Below are positions 47,690 through 60,493 of a DNA stretch of 64,000 nucleotides, piece after piece. Within the stretch, counting starts at the first letter, position 1; every line of letters begins with the position of its first letter. Position numbers and translations under genes: made by a program. Under the pieces are notes generated by a model. It was not told the DNA's origin. It saw only the letters and a program-made list of their open reading frames with translations, and did not search any database. Source of the DNA: Chalara sp. BL73 (Eukaryota > Ascomycota > Leotiomycetes > Helotiales); NCBI GenBank assembly GCA_918026815.1, contig CAKJVC010000155.1:186001-250000 (forward strand), written 5' to 3'.

Positions 47690-48769
47690 TCAAGACGTTC
47701 CATCGCCGTCCGAGTCAAGATCCTCGTCTGCCACACTCGATCCAGATGCATCTTTATCGAGCATTATCCTTCTCGTCGCTTCGAAGTGTTTATTTCCCTC
47801 ATCTATAACCTCCCAAACCATTTTGCACAGGCCATCCAGACCTTCGCGCCTCTCCTTTGAAATAGCGACTTTCTCCTCAAACTGAGGAATTTTTCGCCAT
47901 GATTCGCGCCCCTCAAGGTTCCTCATACTTTTAATGTCCTCAATAGCCTTAGTATTGATATGAAGACACTCCGCAAATGGGTGCTTTGAATCCACCTCCC
48001 ACTCATCATTCGGTGCATATTCAAAATTACAATACCTGTCAACGGCTTTATTATAGTCAATCGGACTCCTAAACTCGATATCAAAATGCCCATCGTCCAC
48101 ATAATGATCACAAATCAGCGTGAACGTCTTCAGCCCGCCAAAGAAACACAGCAAGTCAGCCACCATCGTCGTATAGATGCGATTGTTCTCTTCCCGAGTG
48201 AACGGATGATCGAGATCGTGGAAATTGTCCGGGTCAAGCATGAAAGCGAGGTGCTCGACCTTCTGCATGTCGTCCCGCGAGCGGAGACGCCAGAGGGTGC
48301 GGAGCCCGTCGGCGAGAAACGCGCCAGAGAACCCGTAGCCCCGTTCTTGCATGTAAGTCTCCCACCTCAGATACAAAGTGTCACTGGAGAAATCAAACCA
48401 CGTCTCGGCAAAGCTGCCGAAACACGAGAAAGCCCTCTGGTAATGCATCCTCACCGCCTCGTACGCCTCCTGGCAGACAAACAGAATCGCCGGCGGGGGG
48501 CAGCGCGATGTGATGCCAAGCAGACTCTCGCCGGGATCTAGACTCGGGTGGTCTTGTATCTCTTGATTAGAAAGTCCTGCTGCGCGGAGGATATCTAGCG
48601 GTTCTGAGCCGTTCTCTCGCGCCCAGGCCCCAACGGTTTTCTTTAGTGGCTTTTGTACGATTTCCACGATTCGGGGGCCAGGTAACGCAGCCTTCCAGAT
48701 CATCAGGCGGAGCTCCTTGGGGAGACTGCCGAATCTGGTGAAGGTGCGTTCGCATAACATATCTGCCAT
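47690..48769 (-). CDS. 2EXR-domain protein
   Basis: A single exon of 359 residues from the ATG at 48769 (MADMLCERTFTRFGSLP). The frame is open for 40 codons further, to an ATG at 48889, but those residues are unlike the family. The N-terminal 2EXR signature is clear: FTRFGSLPKELRLMIWKAAL followed by PGPRIVEIV. The middle carries the usual PPAILFVCQEAYEAVRMHYQ and FDFSSDTLYL motifs, found in this fungal family. The C-terminus is acidic (ASGSSVADEDLDSDGDGTS). The family is very expanded in Pezizomycotina and its biochemical role is unknown; an F-box-like start is often noted. A CACGTGA box lies at 48887-48893. Confidence 0.85.
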   Translation of the reverse strand: MADMLCERTFTRFGSLPKELRLMIWKAALPGPRIVEIVQKPLKKTVGAWARENGSEPLDILRAAGLSNQEIQDHPSLDPGESLLGITSRCPPPAILFVCQEAYEAVRMHYQRAFSCFGSFAETWFDFSSDTLYLRWETYMQERGYGFSGAFLADGLRTLWRLRSRDDMQKVEHLAFMLDPDNFHDLDHPFTREENNRIYTTMVADLLCFFGGLKTFTLICDHYVDDGHFDIEFRSPIDYNKAVDRYCNFEYAPNDEWEVDSKHPFAECLHINTKAIEDIKSMRNLEGRESWRKIPQFEEKVAISKERREGLDGLCKMVWEVIDEGNKHFEATRRIMLDKDASGSSVADEDLDSDGDGTS

Positions 48770-49159
48770 TACGTTTTCGTTACTGCCCCAAAGGATAAAA
48801 TAGGGTAATCGAGAGAATGAGAACGTTGTATGATATGGAGGAGCAATTGCTTCCCTCCATGCGAGATGCCGTGTTGAATGAATAACCACGTGATGTATCT
48901 TGGCTGACGTGCTGACGACAAAGAGGAGAATATTCTCGATTCCTTATGGTCACAGAATGCTCGTTTAGGGGTTATTTTCGGACCTGTTTTGAAGTAGGAA
49001 GTATCTTTTTTATTATGTAGATAGTCTCAGCAATGCGTTAAGATCAAAAGAATATGCCTCCTGTAATAAGTACCCTCTTAAGAGTACGCCTGCGCCTGGA
49101 ATTATGCCCCTATAAAGCCAAAAACTCCTTCAAACGCTTCAGTTGTCAGCCTTTCGAGT
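48770..49159. other. Intergenic, promoter side of the 2EXR gene
   Basis: Short intergenic stretch. It contains a CACGTGA E-box at 48887-48893, about 120 bp upstream of the chosen 2EXR start, and then the 3' end of the DUF255 gene. No other feature seen. Confidence 0.5.
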
Positions 49160-51618
49160 TTATTGGCTCGCTTCCTTCTGTTCCTCCGCCCTATCTGCGA
49201 TGTCAAGTTTCCCTACACCCAAATCTTCTGAGACTGGCTCCTCTTTACATACTCCGCCCTCACATACCAGTATCCTGGTCTTGCCATCGCCACCAAAGCT
49301 TGTCAGTAGTGAGTTTCGTTCTCTTAACCACGTAGATTCTGTTGTTAGCTTTGCGAAAGTGCCGAGAGCGCCTCTGGGCTGCTTTTCAAATGCTTTGACT
49401 TTCTCATCACCACTCCCAGCCACAATTGTACCTTTCAAGCCGAGACTATTGAATGTAAGTAATGGCTTTGATTTCGCTGGGGGAGAGCCAGGCCGAAAGT
49501 TATGCCTTTAAAAATGCGGGAAACTTACTGTCTTGCAACAATGCTAGGAATAAAGGATGCAAACAGCCAGGGATACTGCAGCAATTCCGATTCGAAGCTC
49601 GATATTGTTTCTTTGGCTTTCCGGGCATATGAGTCATCGTTGAGCACAGATGAGAGGCGATATAGATTAGAAGCAGAAATTCCATTTGTCGATGGCTCAC
49701 TTTCATCCATTCCAACTTTCAAACGCAATATTGCATCTGGGGAAGATTTGGTGGTGAAGAAGAAACCACCAGTGCCTTCGGTATCGTAGAATTGGGTGTT
49801 TTGAGATTGCTGAAGATCATCTGCCCAATGCAGCCATTTTTCATCAAATGTGGCTTCATATAGATCAATTAAACCCTCGATTAAGAATGCGTAATCGTCC
49901 GTAAATCCCTTTGAATCTCCTCGGCCCTCTCGCCATACTCTATATAGAATCTTCTCATGCTCGTCATAAAGCCTTTCTTTTATGAAGTTTGCTGCTGCAA
50001 GGGCTGCTATTATGAAGTCTCTTGATTTTTCTGGGTCAAATCCTTTCGTGACAGCCGACAATCGAGCTAAAGCTCCTATGGCGATGCCATTCCAACTGAC
50101 CACAATCTTGTCATCAAGAGCAGGTCGTATCCTCTCCTTTTCTCTATGGGCCAGTAAAGCAGCCTTTCCTTCCTTAATCGTCCTCACGATCTCATCCTCC
50201 TTCATGCCGAATGTACTTGCCAAAGCTGCCGGATTGCTGACTACTGCAAGAACATTTTGATCGATAAATTCGTCTTGAGAATCATTCTCAGGTAGTACAT
50301 TGCCATGGCTGCTGACATTGAAGAACGCGGATAATATTGGCTCAGCCTGTGTCCCAAGGACATTCTCAAACTCTCGTTTTGTCCATACGTAAAAGGCACC
50401 TTCTCGTTTATCTGTATCTCCTTTTCTATAGAAGCTATCCGCATCTTCACTGGAATAAAAGCCGCCATCAGGATGCGCAAGAGTTGTACTAAGGTAAGTC
50501 GCAATATCATAAACCACTCCCAGAAGTTCAGCATCCCGAGATAGCAAGAAAGCATCTAGATATACATGTAGGAGTTGCGCATTATCGTAGAGCATTTTCT
50601 CGAAATGAGGCAATGACCAGTCTGCCGTGACTGAATATCTTGCGAATCCATTCCCGATATGGTCGTGTATACCGCCACGGGCCATTTTTCGCAGAGTTGA
50701 AATTGCCATGTTTTCTGCTACCCTGCACTCTGCATCTCCAACCACGTCCAATACAGCTTGCGGATACTGGCCTAACCGTAGTAGGAAAGATAGTTTCGAC
50801 GGCGTAGGAAACTTGGGTGATATTCCGAATCCACCGTTTATGGTATCAAATGTCGATGCAAAGTTTTGATATGCTTCCTCGAGCAGCTCAATATCAACCC
50901 CATCGCTACCTTCTCCCAGCCTATCCCCATAAGTGCCGTCTGCAGAAAACTCTTTCAGTTGCTGTAGAATTTGAGCCGAATCTTGCCGACATTTCTCCTC
51001 TTGATCTTTCCATACTGCCTCTAACTTCTTCAGGACCACAAGGAAATCAACCTGATCGTCCGAGGGAGATTTATTGCTTGAAGGACCTGGCCAATATGTA
51101 CCCCCAAAGACAGGCTTCAGATCCGGTGTTACAAATACATTCAGAGGGAAGCCCGCAGATCCCGTAGTGGCCTGCACATAATTCATGTATATGCGGTCGA
51201 TGTCTGGACGCTCTTCCCGATCAATTTTAATAGGGATGAAAGATTCGTTGAGTATTATCGCAACCTCCTCGTTCTCAAAGGACTCGCGCTCCATGACATG
51301 GCACCCTATTTCGTCAGCACGGCCCTCTACATTCCAAAGGCTGAACTCACAATGACAAGCATGATACCCAATGCTTATGAATATCAACCTATTCTCCCTC
51401 TTTGCCAGCTCGAAAGCCTCGTCTCCCCACAGTTGCCATGCCACTGGATTCGAGGCATGCGCCCTCACATATGGGCTCTTACTCTCCCCCGCCTTGTTCA
51501 CCAACTTGATCTTGTCCTTCTTCTCTCCCATGGTATCGGGCGGCGCAGGTCTCAAAATGTCCTTCAATGTTTGCACCTTAAGCTCTCCTTCCACCCCCCG
51601 CATTTGTGCCGCCATCAT
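49160..51618 (-). CDS. Spermatogenesis-associated-protein-20/YyaL-like protein (DUF255, thioredoxin fold)
   Basis: Exons 51618-51351, 51305-49529 and 49445-49160 give 776 residues, the usual size of the family. Intron 1 (51306-51350, 45 bp, GTGAGT...ATAG) falls inside the CHWC redox motif: splicing joins ...GYHACHW to CHVMERESFENEEVA. Because it is 45 bp long and lacks an in-frame stop, an unspliced reading looks like one continuous ORF. Intron 2 (49446-49528, 83 bp, GTAAGT...ATAG) joins SIVAR to HLGLKGTIVAGSG. Domains: N-terminal thioredoxin-like DUF255 (NPVAWQLWGDEAFELAKREN, CHWC, IDREERPDIDRIYMNYVQ, GFPLNVFVTPDLKPVFGGTYW), given here as separate motifs, then an alpha/alpha-toroid glycosidase-like region (HFEKMLYDNAQLL, FYSSEDADS, GFTDDYAF). 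The exact reaction is unknown; related bacterial YyaL is equally uncharacterised. No presequence is obvious. Confidence 0.9.
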
Positions 51619-52932
51619 CCTAGCGTCACAGGGCCAGAAAATCTTTCAACCTTGCTGGATGGCGGATAACCCAAGTGCCGGATAGTACAGTGGATAGACA
51701 GAAAAACTCAAAAGCCTGTTGACGCGACTTGTAGTTGGGCTATGGACTTTTGGAAGGTAAGATAGTGGGGTAGCGTAATCAACTTGGCCTAGCCTAGAAC
51801 GTATGACGAGCCCCCTCTTCTCCGAGTTTTGCAGATCAAGAGAAAATTTTGCAGATAATCACGGCATGATACCAGTAGGTGAGCATTAATATGGACGCAA
51901 GATATGGAAGTCTGCTAAACCTGTTGCGGAATTTAAAGAGGCTGGTTGTTGTTATCGAAAGCGCATCAGCCACGGACAGTTATCTAAGACATGATAGGCT
52001 GGGGTAGGAATGTGATGTAGTGCACATGCCACCAAAGCGAACCACGCTCGTCAAACTCTGTGAGGAAGGGAAGAATTTCTCTGCTAACCCTATGTAATTC
52101 TGCAGTGCCCTTACAGGCAATTTTATTGCTCCATTATGAACCTGTAGTGGTTTTACCCATGGCATATATGAAGCGATACAGGCTAAGTTTTTCTGGACAA
52201 TAAAGCACCTAGAACATCGAGCTCCATTCGACCTTCCAACCTGGTATCTAGTTATTCCTTGTACATTATATATTGCAGCAGTTTGCTCATATATTGGCTT
52301 TACGCGCACATAGACTCACGCTTGTTGGTCTATACAGTAAGCGGATTCTCATCACATTCAAAGCACCATCAAAGGATAGGTCGATAGTCAAAAAACTTTT
52401 TGTCGTTATTCATGAGTATCTCTGTATTCATGACGGCTATGTAGCTTCCTTTATGTCCCACCTAGCTGCAAAATCCATCCACCAAATCCATGTGAGATAT
52501 CCTCGAAGGCCGTGAGATACCCACCATAAAAAAGGCAGTAAATGGACATGCAGTAAAACGAAAGAAGATCATCGCACCCGAGAAAATACCATGCATCGAA
52601 GTTTTTGTACAAGAAGTGAATTGGTGATGGGGCGTAGCCACCATGCCTGTATTGACAAACAAGTAGCTAATCCATCCAACGAAAACCACCGCGATGAGAA
52701 TATCTTCGAGGAAATCGGAGGCCAAGATGCAGCATGCTGGATGAGTCGTAAAAAGGAGTCGCAAGCCTCCACAAAAGTAAGTCCATGGTGATGTCAGATT
52801 AGATGAGCTTGTTATCCAGCGCTAGCGCAAGTAAACAAACCCATAACTAAGTCATGCGTACAAGAAGAAAAAAGTATGCAAACTTCCAGGGCCTCCAGCC
52901 CGCGTGGAAGCTCTTAGAAGTACATCAGCCAT
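51619..52932. other. Intergenic region, no gene supported
   Basis: Upstream of the DUF255 gene and downstream of the CAP gene. ORFs of 66-109 codons at 51980-52309, 52462-52764 and 52591-52791 overlap or oppose each other and carry no recognisable motif. No tRNA seen. Confidence 0.5.
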
Positions 52933-54030
52933 CTAAAATGGCGAAGGAGCCGTCTTGAGGGAGAGGCCGAGTGGCTTTCCAACATTCGTGGCATATTCGT
53001 TCGCATAGTTGCCTGAAAGCGTTAATATAAATTTGTCTCAAGTAGTTACCCAACTTACCAGGTGATCTATAGTTGCAAACAGTGTACCAAGCATAGGCAG
53101 ATCCAAGAGGCATTTTGTTCTGGCCGCAATATGCAACACCACATCCAACAGATGTTGTAGCCTTCCAGACGATTTGTGTGAAGTGAAGGAATTGTGCACT
53201 GCCTTCCTCCGGGTTGCTCTGGCCATAGAGAGATGCATAGTTTCCAACTTCTGCCTCATACCAGTTGTTACTGATGGAGTTTCCGAGGACAACGCTCTTG
53301 TCCCACTGTGGAACAGTGGTTGCTGCGTTGGTGCCAGAAAGGCCAACGGTGTCAATATTTTGGCCGTAATCAGCACTTCCGATTGAACTATAGGTACGTT
53401 AGCAAAGGTCTGAAGGGGGAAAGATTGATTAGAGGTTCCTTACACGTCGTGGGCGAATACGCATGTGTCGGCCAATTGCTGAGCATAGCTGGCAAGATCA
53501 GCATCCCAGGTAAGGTCACCAGCGCTGTGATCTTTTCGGTGTTGGTTGTGGTAGAATTCTCCAGTTGAGATGAAGTCGGATGGGGTCGAAGCGGCTGCTG
53601 CTGTGGTTGCCTCGACAGCCGCAGGCGTGCTGACGACAGCAGGAGTTTCGACCTCTTCAGCGGCAATTGGAGCAGCACTGGTGGCTGGGACGACAACAAC
53701 AACTGGAGCAGGTGGAGGAGTCGAGGAGGTTGTAGGGGCTGGAGGAGGTGGTGGTGGGGTAGAGGACGTGGAGGAGACCTTGACCAGAGTGGTTGGTGCA
53801 GCCACAGGGTTGACGTAGATGGTGCTCTTGACTACCACGGTAGTAGCTGGGAGCTCGGCATCTGGAGTCTGGGGAAGCTGGCCAGCGGTGACGGTAACCC
53901 ATTTGATCTCAGTAACATAGTCCCAGACGATTGCCTTCTTCTCGAGATAGGTCTTCTTGTTGAGGTTTGCAATTGGTGATGCAACGGCCATTGAGGCGCC
54001 GAGCATGGCGATAGCAGTAGAGAAACGCAT
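52933..54030 (-). CDS. Secreted CAP/SCP/PR-1-like protein (Pry1 type)
   Basis: Exons 54030-53444, 53387-53059 and 53012-52933 give 331 residues. Intron 1 (53388-53443, 56 bp) joins FAHDV to SIGSADYGQN. Intron 2 (53013-53058, 46 bp) joins NYRSPG to NYANEYATNVG. A signal peptide (MRFSTAIAMLGASMAVASP) is followed by a spacer rich in Pro, Thr, Ser, Val and Ala (residues about 65-155), likely O-glycosylated. The CAP domain follows: FYHNQHRKDHSAGDLTWDAD, YAQQLADTCVFAH, YGQNI, HFTQIVWKATTSVGCG (CAP signature 1) and WYTVCNYRSPGNY (CAP signature 2), with paired cysteines. Yeast Pry proteins of this build bind sterols and fatty acids outside the cell; PR-1-like proteins also act in plant-associated fungi. 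Which role applies here is not visible. Domain and secretion call are firm. Confidence 0.92.
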
Positions 54031-57000
54031 TTTGAATTGTCAGGCTAGACGAGGGTATGTAATTGATCGTGTGGGGTGGAAGGGCAGAGGGGTTCGACGA
54101 GCTATTTACTTTCTTCGAGAAAGTCAGGTGCGTGTACTCCTGGATCGAATCAAGGACGTGAATGCGGTGGGCAAGCAGGAACCTTTGATGAGTGGGCAGC
54201 ACAGCTGTACTTGGGTTGAGTCTATCGAAGATTCGCAAAAAGGAGGGTGTGGTTGGACGAAGGTAACGGACTGACGGGGGGTGCAGAGGGTAATGTATGA
54301 TGTGAACGGGGTCGACGTGCTGGAAGGAGTGACAGACACGAAGCAGAAAGCAGCAAAAGGAATGTAAATTGCCGAAACGACAAGAAAGGAGTGGTGGGTT
54401 GATGGACTGTGAAAAGGTCACGATAAGGAGGAAACGGAAAAAAAGAAGGGGAGGAGGAGTGGAATTTTGATATGTCGAGGGAGGGGAACTGGCAGGGCTG
54501 GTACTAACCTAGTTAGGTAAGCGCTCACATTTAAATTACAGCTCATCACCTTCCCCCCCAGATGAAACACAGGCCAGCAAACACAACTTTACCTCGCACG
54601 GGAACCAGGGCAGCAAGGAAATTGTTGGTCATCTTTTGGAGATTGGAAGGATTGAACTTGATTTTAATTACTCTCTTTGGACATTTTGGATGAATGCGAT
54701 AGGCTGAGGCATGATGAGCAAGTACAGTGACTGTTGACATTCATGATTCAATTCATTCCCCCCCCAAAAAGGAACCCCTAGAATAATTCAAGATTTGGCA
54801 TTTTAGATACTTCCAAGCCACCTCTATCCACGATCCAGTTCGTCCCTTCTTACTCGTTTCAATTGTTGCTGACTCGCAACTGGTGGCAAGGGCCAAATGC
54901 CCGGCCGCGCGAGGTCTTACAGATGGCGATTGACGAAACCACATCATGTTCATCCGTTACCAGTCGCATTGATAGGCGAGTGCAGTCATGATTCACTGCT
55001 ATTGTACAGTATTGCAGTTCTGGTGACGACGAGGCCTCTCTCTCAGCAACATCTGTATCACCCCGGAAATTGAAACCCTGGGAGCTGTCTCTGACCTCCG
55101 TTTAGTGTACTGTACAACAGTGTCAGAGTGGAACTAGACACCTCCGAAGAACAAGCTATCCACCATATGCATCAATCCCCATCAATATCATCAATTAATT
55201 AATGATAGTCATAAGTAATTTTCCCCTCGATTCTTGGACTCTCCTCGCCTTCGAAACCACTGCTCGTCGTCGTCGTCATCTGGCCGCTTGGTTTATCCCC
55301 TGTCGCAAGATGTGATGATTGGCGGCGGGGTGGGTGGGCAGTGATCGTCGGTTCCTGCGTTTGCAACCCGTTCTAGAGCGCCGCGCTGTAACCTTGGCCC
55401 GCTGACCAGTAATAATAGACCTGGGGAAGGGGGATGATGATTACCTATTTCCAGCGCTGTGCACACAAAGTACCTACGAAAGGTACTACACACGTAAAAA
55501 TAAGCACGATTAAAAATAAAAATAAAAATATACCCACACACACACACTCACATATACGGCGACTAATTCTGTCAACAAACAAAAATATGGTATCTGCCAA
55601 TGCGGCAGTCATCTTAAAATCCCTTATTAAATCATTTCCTCTGAGACGATGGTTTAATAAGTGAATCTTGTTTGATCGCCCGCAATCACCGATGGAATTC
55701 TCCAACCTGGTGAAAATCCCCGGTACAGGCAGGCAAGCCTCAACACCCGATTTTGCTGGGGGAACGCCACAGGCACAGGCACAAACACAGTGGGATGTTC
55801 AGCCACTCCAGGAACCCGGAAGCCTATTTTAGTGCCGTTTCGTAATAAGTGCCCCAATCTGCGGGAACGGGAAAAGCCTGCGAACAAACTTTTGACCTTC
55901 CCACCCCACTGCATTTCAACAACAACAACAACAAGATGAACCACAACAACGATTCATTACAATGTTTCGGTTGAGGCTCTTATCCCTCATATTATAATGT
56001 TCCCGTTAATACATGTGACACTTCTCCTCCCTGCAATATGTTCTCCCCTTCTTACCTACGTCAAAGTCAGCAATCGAGTCAGTGCTTCCCCGCTATCCCG
56101 TCGCGCCTCAACAAACATGACGAATCCTCTATTTGTTGCCTCTATTTGACCTTTACCTTTGCCTTTGCTGTTGATCCACCAAATGTTTCAATCTGTTTCT
56201 CCAGAATCCTAACTCTGTTTTTGCCCAACTTTGGTTCCAGTCCAATTGCTCTTCGCGCCCGTCCTGATTTCGAGCCGCTCGTGTTTCAAATTGCACCAAA
56301 AGTCTTCGCCGTGGGTTTTTGTGTTTTTGTGATAGCGTTGCACCGTTTTGGGGCCTCGCCGTGCCATTTCAAGTGTCCTACCACATGCACTACCAATTGG
56401 TGGAAGCCAACGTCTTGCGAACCTCGTTTCGCGCTTCGTTGATCGTCCAAAATGTGTTCTCTGCGCTTCGAAGCTCGCCGCACTGACCAAGGAAGATCCG
56501 GGGACGCAGATGCGGCAGTGAGTCTACAAAGCATCAGATGCTTTCTCGCTGTGAGACTTCATCCAAGGCATCTCACACGGCTTTGTACGACAAGGTACTT
56601 GTTTCACACAAGGTCCTGATTGAACTCGGATAGAATCACGGCTAGTCGCCGTTGTCAAACGGTTTCGCGGAAGACTGCAGTCGTGATATATCAGTCCGAT
56701 ACCATTCAACGACCAAGATGCAGATCGTGCGTTGCTTCGCCTATTCTGTGGCAAGCTGTACACGATCTTATCCCCACAATGCTTCTTGATCGAGATCTAC
56801 GATAGCTCTGATTCATAGTGAGACTCTGCCTGCCGATCGCGATCTACCAAAATTAAGCTTATGTTCTTTCGTGGAGCTACCAAAGATCTGCTGATATATC
56901 AACTTTAAGCTTTGGCTACCACTTCTGTATCACAAGGCTATAACATTATTCACACAGCTTTTGAGTACCTATCCTTCTTTCAAAGCCAGGAGATCCAGCC

Positions 57001-59255
57001 CCAAAGCTGCGACCCATACTTCTGAGATGTCACTTTGTCAGCTATCTGCTCCATTGTAGATGTTGCATGGTATCAACAGCCATTGACGTATTACATTCAG
57101 TGCCTCGACATTTACTTTGACTAGAATACTTCCAAGGTTTTGTGCAGTAGTTGTATCATTCTAAAGTCAATTCCGGTATTATTCTTTCCTATCTTGTGCT
57201 TCTCGGCGACTGTTCAAACCGACTTAATTTTAAGATGTTCCTGCTCGCATGTGGCTGCACTTGAACCGTTATCTTATTTGAGCCTTAAATCCACAATGAA
57301 ACAGAAGTTCAGAAAGATCAGTATTTACGTTAGAATGATGTGTCCAATCATATTTTACAGACAAGCATCCCACAATACCTTTAGTCTAGAACACTGCTTC
57401 ATGATCCTTTTTTGAACGAAATAGAGGAAAATCCAACTCTGCTTATGGGAAGCCGTAATTCTAGTCCTTTCCATGACCTTTGCTTCCTTGTATACCTGTT
57501 CTGTTATATATTTTGCCAGTCTTGAGATTTTGGAATTCTCCTGCTAGGCGCAGGTGCTGGGTACAAGCTTTGCATTGCCTTTATAGATTACCAGGAGCCG
57601 CCGCCACCGTGTTCTCCACCTGACTACCATATATTCGTTGATAAAACAATAATTCAGCATATCGAGGAATGCGCTAGATTGTTATGTAAATCTGGCAGAT
57701 TTACGGTTCAGCATTCATCACTGTGCTTCTAGATCGATCTTGATGTGCCACATGATTGCACTTTTCTCCTAGGAGGAGAGTCAGTCAAACATTGAATTCT
57801 GCGAAAACATTCTATTCATACTCAGTGCTTCCAAGTCCGCCTCAAGGTGACGTTTTTAGTGGCGATCTGACATGCCGTCTTGCAGCTTCGTTAGGCAATG
57901 CCTCGGTCTGGCCGTCATATGATTATGTAGCACGTAAACCGTGTCCTGAAGCAAACTAGTTCATATCTCGTCATGCGAATCTATCACGCCGCTGAGACAC
58001 AGCTAGGGCTTAAGCGGCATGAGTGCCTTTTAAGGATTTCTAGCATTTCCTCTGCCATTTACCAAGGACGCCTACTACAAAGCTTCCATAGACTTCGCCA
58101 GAAATCACCTCAGACTCAAGAAATACGAATGGTAAAAGTCGCATTGCGTGACCATATGTTTTCCTTCCGCCAACTCTTTATTGAGAAAGGGGGCATGTCA
58201 GGTTTCCGCAGTTCTGAATTTGGTCTGCAGTAGCCTCCCGGCTGTAAATTTTATATTTCAAAAGTACTTGAGGACTTGTTTTTCATTGAACTTGCTGAAA
58301 TTAAAGCCCTTTAGCATTGCCATTGTGCTGATCTGAAGATACTGGGTACGGATCTGCATATTTCAAAAGAGCATGACAAATCAAACCTGTAAAGAGGACT
58401 GTATCAAACTGGCTCAAAGTTTCTGAAAACATTGCAACCTTCTGGTGAAGGGAATCGGATCACGCATTTGCCTTGGATCTTTAAGAACGGCTTGTTGAGC
58501 TTGCGCATTTTAATTCTATCTCGTATAATACGAGAGTGTTCTCCATGGAGAAACCCAGCGAGGACTTGGTAGCCAGCATGGAAAATACTGCAATGGTAAG
58601 ACTTACCATTCTATGGCACTTCCCTTCTCCTAACCCATCCTCCTGAAATGGACACCACACACGATCGAGGGTTAAAATGCCTCTCTGCTTCAACTTTTAG
58701 TGCTGACAAACCTCATAGGTGGGAAGGTTTGATGGATTATTAAAATATCGTTGTTGTAATTAGGATTATATAGAGTGAAGATTGTGAGAACATATTAAAT
58801 GGCAAGAAGTTAATCTTATTCTAGTGAATGAACACGCTGACCGAACGACGCTAGAAACTATGCATACCAATTTAGCACAATTGTTCACCAATGCATCTCG
58901 TACTCCATCCATCCTGATACTTCATACACAAAGTGAACAATTTAGGATTCCAAGTTATTTAGATAGTCCTCTGCGTACAAATGTCTTCTGAGCTCCATTT
59001 ATAATCGCTGATGCATATAAGCTGAGTCCCCCCAACGGATAAACACTGAGACACGGAGTTCGCTTAAAATAGGGGTTCGCAGCAGACCAGTACAGCTGAC
59101 CAATTTATAAGCGCGCAAACAAAAGATCCACTAAATTTTCATAACCAAAGAGTGGGGAAGTTGGCATCGTGACTTTTTTTAGTACGTCCGTTCCTCCCAG
59201 AGTCATTTCCTTTTCAACTTATTCTTAACTACTAGGAATATCCTGAGAAACGACC
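54031..59255. other. 5.2-kb gene-poor region
   Basis: Normal GC with stops in all frames. The longest ORFs (170 codons minus at 53909-54421, which overlaps the CAP start; 134 codons plus at 56038-56442; 96 codons minus at 55654-55944) show no motif. Low-complexity spots include TAAAAATAAAAATAAAAATA at 55511-55530 and a CA run at about 55535-55552. The first several hundred bases are likely the CAP promoter and leader. I see no RIP signature, TIR or LTR. Untranslated RNA or a spliced gene with very short exons could be missed. Confidence 0.45.
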
Positions 59256-60493
59256 ATGTCCACAGGAACTCGCGAAAATGAGCGTAGCCAGAACGCGGAG
59301 GCCGATGATGCACCGCCTGCATCGGCGTGGCCCAGATGGGACATGATATCGCGGGAGAACAAAGGCGTGCTGCTTCTCCTGATCTCCGAGATCTTCGGAT
59401 CCTCCATGGATGCCATCGCGCGCTTCATCCAGCAGGGCGGCGGGAGAATGCATTCTTTTCAGGTGCGCGTGGTCCCGTATTCTTCCTCGGCCTTTCTGCT
59501 GACTAATCCCACAGATCATATTTGCCCGCATGGGCATCACGTTCGTCTTGAGCAGTCTGTATATGTGGTGGGCCAAGGTGCCGGATTTCCCGCTCGGGAA
59601 GCCCAGTGTCAGGGGATGGCTTGTGCTGCGCGCCGTTTTTGGATTTTGCGGGCTGTTTTGTTTATACTGTGAGTGCCAAAATTTAAACGAGGAGGACGAA
59701 CCCTAAACTCGCCGCAGACTCTGTGCACTACCTACCTCTCGCGGAAGCCACCGTCTTCAGATTCCTGGTCCCAATCATCACGGCATGGGCATGCTCGGTC
59801 TTTCTCACCGAAGTATTTACTAAAAAGGAGCTGGCCGCCGGCCTTGTAGCTCTAACTGGTGTGGTCATCATAGCGCACCCATCGTTCATCTTCGGCGACG
59901 TCAACGATAAAATCGGCTCCAGCGCAGCCAACGACGTAGACGATGTGGCGCCGACGCAGAGGCTGTTCGCCATCGCCGTCTCGCTCCTGGGAGTCTTCGG
60001 CGCCGCCGGCGCATACACCACGATCCGGGTCATCGGCGACCGGGCCCACGCCCTGATGTCTGTAAACTACTTCTCGTTCCTCTCAACGATCGTCTCCGCG
60101 TTCGCGCTCCTTGTCATCCCCGGCATCTCTTTCACCATGCCGAAGGATGCTCAGCAGTGGACCTTGCTCATTCTCCTTGGCGTGCTGGGTTTCGCGCTGC
60201 AGTTTCTTTTGACGAGTGCTTTGCAGCTGGACAGGAGCAGCAAGGTCACGAGCATGATGTATACCCAAGTGTTGTTTGCGTTGGCGTTCGACTGGGGAAT
60301 CTGGGGGGTGATCCCTGGTGGGTGGAGCTTGTTCGGTGGTGCGATCGTCATTGCGAGCACTCTCTGGTCGGCGTTGCAGAAGACCCAGAAACCCGCTAAA
60401 GCGGCTCCCAAGACTTATGATGAGGAGAGCGCACTTCTTGGTTCCCAGGCCGAAGGGGTGGAGGAGGCCCTTTACAGAAGCACCAGCCGTTGA
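59256..60493 (+). CDS. EamA/DMT-superfamily membrane transporter, ten TM segments
   Basis: Exons 59256-59462, 59515-59668 and 59718-60493 give 378 residues. Intron 1 (59463-59514, 52 bp, GTGCGC...ACAG) joins RMHSFQ to IIFARMGITF. Intron 2 (59669-59717, 49 bp, GTGAGT...GCAG) joins GLFCLY to YSVHYLPLAEATVFRFL. About ten hydrophobic segments form two EamA repeats: the first runs from GVLLLLISEIFGSS to LVALTGVVIIAHPSFIFG, the second from LFAIAVSLLGVFGAAGAY to WSLFGGAIVIASTLWSAL. YLPLAEATVF and the ALTGVV.I.HP end of repeat 1 resemble SLC35G/RhaT-like drug/metabolite transporters of fungi. N-terminal about 30 residues and the C-terminal tail are hydrophilic. Substrate unknown. Start chosen at the first ATG after a leader with several upstream stops. 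Confidence 0.9.

Noticed and set aside
53570..53818. Gly/Val/Ala/Thr-rich plus-strand ORF
   Set aside because: It is the antisense shadow of the Pro/Thr/Ser-rich linker of the CAP gene.
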